From Actinomycetes bacterium (GTDB lineage Bacteria > Actinomycetota > Actinomycetes > Actinomycetales > Demequinaceae), in assembly GCA_023432235.1 (NCBI GenBank), contig JAEYUX010000182.1:1-22616 (forward strand): DNA of 22,616 bases, in the 5' to 3' direction. The position numbers were made by a program, and so were the translations under genes. Below, piece after piece: positions 6,940-13,957 of the stretch. How positions within the stretch are numbered: position 1 is the stretch's first letter; every line of letters starts with the position of its first letter. The notes under the pieces were generated by a model, which saw only the letters and a list, made by a program, of their open reading frames with translations, was not told the origin of the DNA and ran no database searches.

Positions 6940-7784
6940 ACCCCGTCACGCTCCGGCGTCAGCGCGGGGCCAGGTGGGTGCGATCTAGCCTGATCGTTCT
7001 CGCACTTGGCGTCGCCGCAGTCCTGGCAGGCGCGGGTCCGGCGGCCGCAACCGTTGGCCCCACCGACCCCGCCGCACCGGTCGATCCCGCTCCACCCGTT
7101 GGTGTGCCCGTGATGCCGGAAAGCGGCGTCTCGGTCGACATTTATGGTGTTGACGGCACCCCGTCGAGTTCGATTGTCACGTTGCTCGCGATCACGCTGC
7201 TGTCGGTGGCGCCGTCGCTGCTGCTCATGACGACGAGCTTCACCAAGATCTTTGTGGTGCTCGCGATGACGCGTAATGCACTTGGACTTCAGGGCACACC
7301 GCCCACGCAGGTGCTCGCCGGACTCGCATTGTTCTTGTCACTGTTCATCATGGGCCCCGTGCTGGGGGACATGAACGAGGTGGGCCTGCAGCCATACCTC
7401 AATGGCGATGTCAGTTTCTCGGACGGCCTGGCGGCGGCAATCGAGCCCCTCAAAGAGTTCATGTTTGCGCAGACCCGAGAGTCCGATATTGCGCTGATGA
7501 GCCGTGCCGCTGACACGGGAAACCCGATCAGTCAGGCCGATGTGTCAATGACGACGCTCATGCCGGCATTCATGCTCTCGGAACTGCGGTCCGCGTTCAT
7601 CATCGGCTTTGTCATCTTTGTGCCGTTCCTCGTCATCGACCTCGTCACCTCCGGCGCCCTCATGTCCATGGGCATGATGATGCTCCCGCCCGTCATGGTG
7701 TCGCTTCCTTTCAAGTTGCTCCTGTTTGTCCTCGTGGACGGATGGACGCTCGTCATTACGGCGCTGATTGGAAGTTACGGCTGA
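6936..7784 (+). CDS. fliP: Flagellar type III export gate protein FliP
   Basis: FliP forms the core of the export gate in the inner membrane. The product (282 residues from this start) has a cleavable signal peptide with a basic head and LIVLALGVAAVLAGAGPAAA, then a short Pro-rich stretch. The FliP core follows with LLLMTTSFTKIFVVLAMTRN, ALGLQGTPPTQVLAGLALFL, LMPAFMLSELRSAFIIGFVI and a C-terminal MMMLPPVMVSLPFKLLLFVL. I chose ATG 6936 because it overlaps the fliO stop (ATGA), like most junctions here, and gives a normal signal peptide. ATG 6918 and ATG 6888 in the same frame would add 6 or 16 residues of unlikely sequence. The stop shares one base with the fliQ start. Confidence 0.95.
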   Translation: MNPVTLRRQRGARWVRSSLIVLALGVAAVLAGAGPAAATVGPTDPAAPVDPAPPVGVPVMPESGVSVDIYGVDGTPSSSIVTLLAITLLSVAPSLLLMTTSFTKIFVVLAMTRNALGLQGTPPTQVLAGLALFLSLFIMGPVLGDMNEVGLQPYLNGDVSFSDGLAAAIEPLKEFMFAQTRESDIALMSRAADTGNPISQADVSMTTLMPAFMLSELRSAFIIGFVIFVPFLVIDLVTSGALMSMGMMMLPPVMVSLPFKLLLFVLVDGWTLVITALIGSYG

Positions 7785-8056
7785 TGGATACGACTGCAGT
7801 TCTCGACATTGGCTTCGACGGTCTCGTCCTTGCGGCCAAACTTGCCGCGCCGTTGCTCATCACCGCACTAGTTGTGGGTTTTGGCGTCTCGCTCTTCCAG
7901 TCCGTCACTCAGATCCAGGAAGTGACGCTGTCATTCGTTCCGAAGGCGGTAGCGGTGGGGGCTGCCCTCTTTGTGTCTGGTCACTGGATGATCGAGGAAG
8001 CGGTCGCCTTCACTCACAGCCTGTTCGAACGTCTGCCGGGACTGTTGGGCGGCTGA
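7784..8056 (+). CDS. fliQ: Flagellar type III export gate protein FliQ
   Basis: FliQ packs around the FliP/FliR ring as part of the export gate. The 90-residue product is the usual family length and has two transmembrane helices (about 17-39 and 50-72). Between them lies the conserved SLFQSVTQIQEVTLSFVPKA, the clearest FliQ signature. The start ATG 7784 shares its first base with the fliP stop (TGATG); an upstream in-frame ATG at 7742 would place 14 extra residues inside fliP and is not favoured. fliR begins one base after its TGA, so the three gate genes are translationally linked. Confidence 0.95.
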   Translation: MDTTAVLDIGFDGLVLAAKLAAPLLITALVVGFGVSLFQSVTQIQEVTLSFVPKAVAVGAALFVSGHWMIEEAVAFTHSLFERLPGLLGG

Positions 8057-8057
8057 C

Positions 8058-8840
8058 GTGAACTTCACCTTCGACCTGGGGCTTGTGGAGACGACGATGC
8101 TCGCCGGTGTGCGGCTCGTCGCCTTCCTTGTTGTTGCGCCGCCCTTTCACGTGCGCAGCTTTCCCGGCCCGGTCAAGGTGGCGCTCGGCATGGGGATCGC
8201 CTTGGTTGCCGGCCCGCGGGCAACGCGCGCCTCGGACATGGTTCCGGGAGAGATGCTTGTCGACGGCTCGGCGCAGTTCCTCGGCGCACTCGTCTTGCAG
8301 GCCGTTGTCGGTCTCGGCCTTGGCTTCTTGGTGCGGATGGTGTTTGCCGCAGTCCAGACAGCGGGCTCATTCATCGACCTGTTTGGTGGCTTCCAGCTCG
8401 CGATGGGCTTTGACCCGATGAGCCAGACGGAGGGCGCTAGCTTCGCCAAGTTCTACAACATGGCAGCGCTCGCTCTGCTGTTCGCGTCCAACGGGCACCA
8501 GCTCGTCTTCGCGGGCCTCTTTCGAAGCTTTGATGCCTTACCCCTCAACAAGGGCCTCAACATGGACGTGATGGGCTCGCTCCTCACCAACGGCCTTGGT
8601 GAGATGATGCTGGCCGCCTTGCAGATTGCCGGTCCACTCATGGTGGTGCTTTTCCTCGCCGACGTCGGCCTTGGCCTTCTCACCCGCGTCGCCCCCGCGC
8701 TCAACGCCTTTGCCTTGGGCTTCCCGCTCAAGATCTTCATCACGTTGTCGCTTGGATCGATTGCGTTCCTCACCCTGCCCGCCATCATCAGCACCCTCAC
8801 TGAGCGCGCTGCCGAGATTGTGATGGGGGTGAGCTCATGA
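8058..8840 (+). CDS. fliR: Flagellar type III export gate protein FliR
   Basis: FliR completes the FliP5-FliQ4-FliR1 export gate. The 260-residue product is highly hydrophobic, with about six membrane segments. FliR-type features include AGVRLVAFLVVAPPFHVRSF and FPGPVKVALGMGIALV near the N terminus, GSFIDLFGGFQLAMGFDPMS in the middle, and LLTRVAPALNAFALGFPLKI towards the end. The start is GTG at 8058, one base after the fliQ stop. The stop TGA overlaps the flhB ATG (ATGA). Length and gene order are normal, and I see no sign of the FliR-FlhB fusion found in some clostridia. Confidence 0.95.
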   Translation: MNFTFDLGLVETTMLAGVRLVAFLVVAPPFHVRSFPGPVKVALGMGIALVAGPRATRASDMVPGEMLVDGSAQFLGALVLQAVVGLGLGFLVRMVFAAVQTAGSFIDLFGGFQLAMGFDPMSQTEGASFAKFYNMAALALLFASNGHQLVFAGLFRSFDALPLNKGLNMDVMGSLLTNGLGEMMLAALQIAGPLMVVLFLADVGLGLLTRVAPALNAFALGFPLKIFITLSLGSIAFLTLPAIISTLTERAAEIVMGVSS

Positions 8841-9940
8841 GTGGCAAAGACTCCGGTGACAAGACCGAAAAAGCGACTCCCAAGCGGATGAAGGAACTCC
8901 GCAAGGATGGCTCGCTACAGCGCTCGCAAGACCTCTCAGCCTGGGTTGTCGTCGGTGCCGCAACGCTCACGTTGCCGCTCGTCATTGGCCGTGCCGGGAG
9001 CGAGACGCGCAATAACCTCATCAAGCTACGGGCGTTCATGGACTCCCCCGAGCCCTTGATCGCGCTCGAGGTCGCCCGGGAAAGCCTTGCGTCGATGTTC
9101 GCCATCATGGCGCCGATGTTTGGGGCCGTTGTCCTCGCCGCGGTGGTGTCCGGTGCGGCTCAGGGTGGCATCCATTTCTCGCCCAAGAAGCTGAAGCCCA
9201 CGGTCAAGCAGTTCAACCCGAAGAACGGCTTGAAGCGCGTATTTGGCGGTCAAGCATGGTGGAACGGAGCGAAGGCAGCCCTCAAGGCGGCCGCCATCGG
9301 CACAGTGCTGTACGTCGTGGTGCAAGGCATCATCCCGGTGTTGCTTGGCACGGGCGCCCACACGGTTGAGTCGATCATGGGCGTTGGCATTGACGGAGTG
9401 AACTCACTCGTCAAGATCGCCGTCATAGCTGGTCTCACGCTCGCGGGCGCCGACATGCTCGTCGTGATGAAGCGCAACCGCAAGCAGACCCGCATGTCGA
9501 AGAAGGAAATCAAGGACGAGTACAAGACCACCGAGGGTGATCCGCTCATCAAGGGCCAAATCCGCCAGCGTCAGATTCAAATGAGCCGCAACCGCATGAT
9601 GGCGGAGGTCACCAACGCCGACGTCGTGCTCGTCAACCCCACCCACGTGGCCGTCGCGCTGCGCTACGAGCCTGGCACCGGAGCCCCCCGCGTCGTCGCC
9701 AAAGGCCAGGGTCACATCGCTGCCAAGATTCGCAAGATCGCAGCCGAAAAGCGTGTGCCGATGGTTCAGGACATCGCACTTGCCCGTGCACTGCATGCGG
9801 CGTGTGACCTCGGCCAAGAGATTCCCCCACACCTGTACAACGCAGTTGCCCGCGTGCTCGCGTTCGTCATGGCGCTCAAGCGCCGCGGCGCCGCGTCAGG
9901 CATGCACCGCAACCCTCACGCCGAGGCGGTGGCCGCATGA
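8837..9940 (+). CDS. flhB: Flagellar type III export switch protein FlhB
   Basis: FlhB controls the switch in export specificity from hook to filament proteins together with FliK. The 367-residue product starts with the family motif TEKATPKRMKELRKDGSLQR, has four transmembrane segments up to about residue 215, and then a basic cytoplasmic linker (MKRNRKQTRMSKKEIKDEYK). The self-cleavage motif NPTH is intact at residues 267-270 (bases 9635-9646), followed by VAVALRYEPGTGAPRVVAKG, as in active FlhB. The C terminus has a short basic extension (ALKRRGAASGMHRNPH). The ATG overlaps the fliR stop. A 67-base gap separates it from flhA. Confidence 0.96.
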   Translation: MSGKDSGDKTEKATPKRMKELRKDGSLQRSQDLSAWVVVGAATLTLPLVIGRAGSETRNNLIKLRAFMDSPEPLIALEVARESLASMFAIMAPMFGAVVLAAVVSGAAQGGIHFSPKKLKPTVKQFNPKNGLKRVFGGQAWWNGAKAALKAAAIGTVLYVVVQGIIPVLLGTGAHTVESIMGVGIDGVNSLVKIAVIAGLTLAGADMLVVMKRNRKQTRMSKKEIKDEYKTTEGDPLIKGQIRQRQIQMSRNRMMAEVTNADVVLVNPTHVAVALRYEPGTGAPRVVAKGQGHIAAKIRKIAAEKRVPMVQDIALARALHAACDLGQEIPPHLYNAVARVLAFVMALKRRGAASGMHRNPHAEAVAA

Positions 9941-9993
9941 CGCGCATCCACACGTACTCGTCCCCGGACCGCGCCACTCGTGGTGCTTGTCGT

Positions 9994-10000
9994 AAGGAGG
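9994..10000 (+). promoter_or_regulatory. Strong ribosome binding site for flhA
   Basis: AAGGAGG at 9994-10000 sits seven bases before the ATG at 10008 and is one of the best Shine-Dalgarno matches in the window. It suggests flhA is translated independently rather than by coupling to flhB. The rest of the 67-base gap shows no clear promoter. Confidence 0.7.
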
Positions 10001-10007
10001 CCCGCTC

Positions 10008-12065
10008 ATGAGCGGTCGAATCGGCCGGTTAGCCATTCCCATTGGAGTGGTCGGCGTCGTCCTGTTGCTCGTGGTGCCGCTGCCCGCGCCCATGCTCGAC
10101 TTCCTCCTCGTCATCAACATCACGATGTCGCTCGTCGTGCTGATGACGGCGATGTACGTAAAGCGCCCCCTCGACTTCTCCGTGTTCCCGTCGATGGTGC
10201 TCGTGCTTACGCTGTTCCGCTTGGGCCTCAACGTCGCGTCAACGCGCCTTGTCCTTCGAGACGGCTACGCCGGTGAGGTGATCGACGCCTTCGGTCACTT
10301 CGTGGTGGGTGGCTCCCTCATCATCGGTTTGGTCATCTTCCTCATCCTCGTTGTCATCCAATTTGCGGTCATCACGAACGGTGCAGGCCGCGTGGCAGAG
10401 GTGGGCGCGCGCTTCACATTGGACGCAATGCCCGGCAAGCAGATGGCAATTGATGCCGATCTCAACGCGGGGCTCATCGATGAGGACACTGCGCGCAAGC
10501 GCCGCGCCGACATCGCGGCCGAGGCCGATTTCTACGGTGCGATGGACGGTGGTTCGAAGTTCGTCAAGGGCGACGCCATCGCCGGCATCATCATCACCCT
10601 CATCAACCTGCTCGGCGGGTTTGGCGTGGGCATGATGCAGATGGGGATGAGCACGTCGGAGGCGATTAACCGGTTCTCGATGCTCACCATCGGTGACGGT
10701 CTTGTGTCGCAGATCCCCGCTCTGCTCATGTCGGTCGCCACCGGTCTCATCGTGACCCGCGCGACGGCGTCGTCCGACATGGGTACCACCGCAAACGAGC
10801 AACTGTTCCAATCGCGCACCGCGCTGATGATCGCCGGTAGTGCCTCACTCGCTCTCGCTTTGGTGCCGGGCTTGCCCAAGATGCCGTTCATCGTTGTGGG
10901 CGTGGGACTGCTCTTCATGGCCCAGCGAGCAGGCGCTCGCGAGAAGGCCGAGGTGGCCAGCCAGGAGATCGAGAAGCGCGAGGCGGAAGCGACCGCGCCA
11001 CTGCCTGACTCGCCCGAGGCGCTGATGGAGCAGATGCGCGTCCACGCTCTCGAAATTCAGCTTGCCCCTGACTTGGTAGACCTCGTTGGATCGGGCACCG
11101 ATCAGGATCTGCTTGCCCGGGTGCGGGGCCTGCGTCGCAAGATCGCGATGGACCTCGGCATCGTGGTGCCGCCCGTGCGCACGCGCGACTCCGTCGAGCT
11201 TCCCCGGTCGACGTATGTGGTGAAGATCGCCGGTGTCGAAGTGGGTCGCGGCGAGGCTCCGTCAGGACGTTTGCTCGCATTGGGTGACCACCTCGAGCAA
11301 CTGCCCGGCGAGTCCGTCCACGAGCCTGTCTTCGGGCTGACCGGAAAGTGGATCCCCACGGAAATGCGCGCCCAGGCTGAGCTGTCCGGCGCGACGGTTG
11401 TTGACCGCGTCTCGGTGCTTGTCACCCACCTCGGGTCCATCATCAGCTCCAACGCGGCACGGCTGCTCACTCGTGAAGACGTTCGTGTGCTCGTTGAGGG
11501 CGTGAAGCAGGTGAACCCGGCCGTGGTTGACGAGCTAGTCCCCAGCCTCTTGTCGCTTGGCGAGGTCCAGCGCGTGTTGCAGGGCTTGCTCGCGGAGAAG
11601 GTGTCGATCCGCGACTTGCCGCGAATCTTTGAAGGCCTCACGCTCCGCGCAAAGGTCTCCACGGACCCCGAGGGGCTCATCGAAGCGGCGCGGGGAGCGT
11701 TGGGCCCCGCTGTGGCCTCGCCATATGTGCGTGATGGCGTGCTGAGGGTCATCACTCTCGAGCCGGTGCTCGAACAGCAGCTCATCGAATCGCGACGCGG
11801 AGGCGAGGACGGCACGCAACTTGTGATCGAGCCAGATCGCGTGGAACGCGTGCTCACGATGCTGCGCACGCGCGTTCAAGAGGTTGAGATGTCTGGATAT
11901 GAGCCGATATTGGTATGTGCACCGGGTTTACGTCCCGCGCTGCGCCGCACGGTCGCTCTGGCGTTGCCAGAACTGCCTGTGCTGTCGTATTCCGAAGTGA
12001 CCTGCGCGCCGGTTCAGGTCGAGACCGTAGGAGTGGTGAGCGATGCCACAGCAATTGCTGCTTGA
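10008..12065 (+). CDS. flhA: Flagellar type III export gate protein FlhA
   Basis: FlhA is the large export-gate protein whose cytoplasmic ring receives chaperone-substrate complexes. The 685-residue product has about eight transmembrane segments in residues 1-310. The FHIPEP-family signature lies around residues 127-157 (EVGARFTLDAMPGKQMAIDA, then DLNAG). A charged linker follows (EKAEVASQEIEKREAEATAP), and a soluble C-terminal domain runs from about residue 345 to the end, containing GKWIPTEMRAQAELSGATVV and LREDVRVLVE-like conserved stretches (LLTREDVRVLVEGVKQVNPA). Length matches the family. The start has a strong ribosome binding site. The last 23 bases overlap the next gene, whose own ribosome binding site lies inside flhA. 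Confidence 0.97.
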   Translation: MSGRIGRLAIPIGVVGVVLLLVVPLPAPMLDFLLVINITMSLVVLMTAMYVKRPLDFSVFPSMVLVLTLFRLGLNVASTRLVLRDGYAGEVIDAFGHFVVGGSLIIGLVIFLILVVIQFAVITNGAGRVAEVGARFTLDAMPGKQMAIDADLNAGLIDEDTARKRRADIAAEADFYGAMDGGSKFVKGDAIAGIIITLINLLGGFGVGMMQMGMSTSEAINRFSMLTIGDGLVSQIPALLMSVATGLIVTRATASSDMGTTANEQLFQSRTALMIAGSASLALALVPGLPKMPFIVVGVGLLFMAQRAGAREKAEVASQEIEKREAEATAPLPDSPEALMEQMRVHALEIQLAPDLVDLVGSGTDQDLLARVRGLRRKIAMDLGIVVPPVRTRDSVELPRSTYVVKIAGVEVGRGEAPSGRLLALGDHLEQLPGESVHEPVFGLTGKWIPTEMRAQAELSGATVVDRVSVLVTHLGSIISSNAARLLTREDVRVLVEGVKQVNPAVVDELVPSLLSLGEVQRVLQGLLAEKVSIRDLPRIFEGLTLRAKVSTDPEGLIEAARGALGPAVASPYVRDGVLRVITLEPVLEQQLIESRRGGEDGTQLVIEPDRVERVLTMLRTRVQEVEMSGYEPILVCAPGLRPALRRTVALALPELPVLSYSEVTCAPVQVETVGVVSDATAIAA

Positions 12066-13482
12066 GGGGCCGGACCTTGAAGCGCTGCTGTTGCGAGCGC
12101 GCGATGAGTACGGTGCGAGCGTCAAGGTGGTGCGCGCGGAGAAGGTGCGCACGGGCGGCTTCATGGGTTTCTTCACCCGGGAACACTACGAACTGACACT
12201 TGAAGTGCCCGACGCCGAGCCGGGCACTGCGACCGAGCCTCCCGCTTCCGCGACTCCTGGGACGAGCGCCCCGCGGACGGCGGGGGTGTCGCGCGATCAC
12301 GCAATCGACCGTGCACTCGCCGCAGAAATTGCCGACGCTCGTGCAGCCCGGGAGGCGATGCTCGCGTCGGTCAGTGGCGCCGAGCCTTTCGACGCCGCCG
12401 CCAAGGAGCCGATAACGGCGGCCGCAGCTAAGGCGACAACGCCCGAGGCGCCTGCCGCCAAGCCGGAGTCGACGGACATGGCGGAGTTTGATCGTCTCGT
12501 CCTCCAGCTCACCGAAAGCGCGAACGTCCAGACGGAGAATATTCGGGCCGAGAGCATCCAAACCGAGAGCATCCAAACCGAAAGCGTTGGCCGCTCCTTT
12601 GTGAAGGCCTCGTTTCCCGCTGCACCCCCCGCGACGCCGCGCATTGCGTCGCCGTCAGCGGGTGACGGACCCGATGAGGCGATTGACGCGTCGGCCGCCC
12701 AGCCCGTCTCGCCCGTGAAGCCCACTGCGCCCGCGCCGGTCGTCCACGTGCCGAGTGGGGACGGCGACGTGGTGCTCAACCGCTGGGGGGTCTTCACCGA
12801 TGTCGCGGGTGCTGTGGCGACTCGATGCACCGTCCCGGCGCTCCTGGCTCTTGGCGTTCCGCGTCGCTTCACTCGGGCTTTCGATGACCTCGACGCCAAT
12901 GTCCCCCTCCTTGACGTCATTGCCGGCTTTGGTGTGCCGCCCGTGCGCCGTCCCGAGGCGGGCGACCTCGTGGTGATCGCTGGGCCCGCTGACGAGGCCG
13001 TCAGCGTCGCCACGCAAGTGGCTGCATGGCTCGGCATGCCGGCGACGGCGGTTGCGCTCGCAGGCGACATTGAGGCGATCCGTGGTCACGGCCGCCGCAT
13101 CCGTACCGAGCCCGAGGCACGTGCCGCTCGGCGTCGAGCTGACAAGGCGGCTCAGTTGGGCGAACCGCTCATCGTCGCGTTTGGCATCACGCCGGGCCGC
13201 CGGGGAGCTGCGGGGGCCGGTCCGATGCTCGCGGCCTTTGATGCCGACACCGTGTGGGTGGTTGTCGACGCGACCAAGCGCGCCGAGGTGAACGAGCCCG
13301 GAATCGCGTTGTTGTCCAAGCATGCTCGGGTGGACGCGATCGCTGCGGTGGGTCTCGCTGAGGCGCAGGCACCTGCTGCGGTGCTCGATTCATCGCTTCC
13401 GATCGCGTGGATGGATGGCCTTCCGGCCGCGTCCGTCGTGTGGGCGGCTCTTCTCGGCGAGCGCATCGCCGCGGCCAACTAG
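12043..13482 (+). CDS. FlhF-like protein with degenerate GTPase motifs
   Basis: The product is 479 residues and follows flhA, where flhF is often found. Its N terminus (residues about 10-50) resembles the FlhF start: ALLLRARDEYGASVKVVRAE then GGFMGFFTREHYELTLEVP. A long Ala/Pro/Glu-rich variable region (50-230) comes next and contains five-residue repeats. The C-terminal 240 residues resemble an SRP-type NG domain in layout. However, the expected P-loop (GPTGVGKT) reads GPADEAVS at residues 314-321, and the expected DTAG motif region reads IVAFGITPG. FlhF normally uses GTP to place or count flagella; this version should not bind GTP in the normal way. A ribosome binding site AGGAG at 12029-12033 supports ATG 12043. 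An unrelated hypothetical protein cannot be excluded, since the C-terminal match is by pattern. Confidence 0.65.
   Translation: MPQQLLLEGPDLEALLLRARDEYGASVKVVRAEKVRTGGFMGFFTREHYELTLEVPDAEPGTATEPPASATPGTSAPRTAGVSRDHAIDRALAAEIADARAAREAMLASVSGAEPFDAAAKEPITAAAAKATTPEAPAAKPESTDMAEFDRLVLQLTESANVQTENIRAESIQTESIQTESVGRSFVKASFPAAPPATPRIASPSAGDGPDEAIDASAAQPVSPVKPTAPAPVVHVPSGDGDVVLNRWGVFTDVAGAVATRCTVPALLALGVPRRFTRAFDDLDANVPLLDVIAGFGVPPVRRPEAGDLVVIAGPADEAVSVATQVAAWLGMPATAVALAGDIEAIRGHGRRIRTEPEARAARRRADKAAQLGEPLIVAFGITPGRRGAAGAGPMLAAFDADTVWVVVDATKRAEVNEPGIALLSKHARVDAIAAVGLAEAQAPAAVLDSSLPIAWMDGLPAASVVWAALLGERIAAAN
12535..12579 (+). repeat. 15-bp tandem repeat in the FlhF-like gene
   Basis: GAGAGCATCCAAACC occurs twice back to back (12550-12564 and 12565-12579), preceded by a diverged copy (12535-12549) and followed by a partial one. 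It encodes ENIRA-ESIQT-ESIQT-ESVGR in the linker, keeping the reading frame. Confidence 0.85.
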
Positions 13483-13549
13483 ACCGATTTGGCGCACCGT
13501 TTGGCGCGCCACGTGAAGGAGCGCCTGGCATGTGGGGGCGCGCGGGCGT

Positions 13550-13561
13550 TAGTCTCGCTAC
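13550..13561 (+). promoter_or_regulatory. Candidate -10 element for a leaderless csrA transcript
   Basis: TAGTCT at 13550-13555 fits the actinobacterial -10 pattern TAnnnT, and lies six bases before the csrA ATG at 13562, so transcription would start at or next to the ATG. CTGGCA at 13525-13530 is a weak -35 candidate with a 19-base spacer. No ribosome binding site precedes csrA, which fits a leaderless message. This is pattern matching only. Confidence 0.35.
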
Positions 13562-13822
13562 ATGCTGGTCCTGTCACGACGCGTCGGTGAGCGCCTCATC
13601 ATCGGCAAAGACATCGTGGTGACCATCATTGATGTGCGTTCCGACGGTGTGCGAGTGGGCATTGATGCCCCTCGCGATATCCGAGTGACGCGCGCCGAGA
13701 TCTTCGAAGCTGTCGAGCAGACGAACGTCGCCGCCGCCGCTGTGGACGACAGCGCAGTTGAGCGCTTGCGTGGTCTCGCGCCTCGCGCCCCGCAGAAGGA
13801 CGCCGACGCTCCTTCGACGTGA
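13562..13822 (+). CDS. csrA: Carbon storage regulator CsrA (translational regulator)
   Basis: CsrA is a small dimeric RNA-binding protein that blocks translation by binding GGA motifs near ribosome binding sites; in Gram-positive bacteria it controls flagellin. The 86-residue product aligns without gaps to the family core: MLVLSRRVGERLIIGKDIVV, IIDVRSDGVRVGIDAPRDIR, VTRAEIFEAVEQTN. R44 (VTR), important for RNA contact, is present. Residue 55 is Asn (EQTN), as in Bacillus CsrA where this residue is needed for binding by the antagonist FliW. A C-terminal tail of about 30 residues follows, absent from the 61-residue E. coli protein. No fliW is in the window. The gene stands apart from its neighbours by 79 and 135 bases, so it probably has its own promoter. 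Confidence 0.95.
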   Translation: MLVLSRRVGERLIIGKDIVVTIIDVRSDGVRVGIDAPRDIRVTRAEIFEAVEQTNVAAAAVDDSAVERLRGLAPRAPQKDADAPST

Positions 13823-13836
13823 TCGCGTCGCCTCGC

Positions 13837-13861
13837 GTCACCGTGTGACCAAGGTTACGAT
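13837..13861 (+). promoter_or_regulatory. Candidate promoter and operator upstream of cheA
   Basis: TACGAT at 13856-13861 fits a TAnnnT -10 element about 97 bases before the cheA start. Just upstream is an inverted repeat GTCAC-CGT-GTGAC (13837-13849), overlapping where a -35 would be; the -35 itself matches poorly. Such a layout could be an operator, but no regulator is identified. A separate GCCGATTG at 13899-13906 resembles a sigma-28 -10 without a good -35. Confidence 0.3.
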
Positions 13862-13957
13862 CCGACGCTTCCCGACTACTTACCTCGCGCCCTCGCTGGC
13901 CGATTGGTTGCCAGACACGGCGGATAGTGCCGCCTACGTGGTGACGGGAGCGCATCG

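Noticed and set aside
12550..12579. Tandem repeat as a CRISPR or mobile-element trace
   Set aside because: It has no spacers, lies in frame inside a coding region and encodes a regular peptide repeat; no inverted terminal repeats or transposase are nearby.
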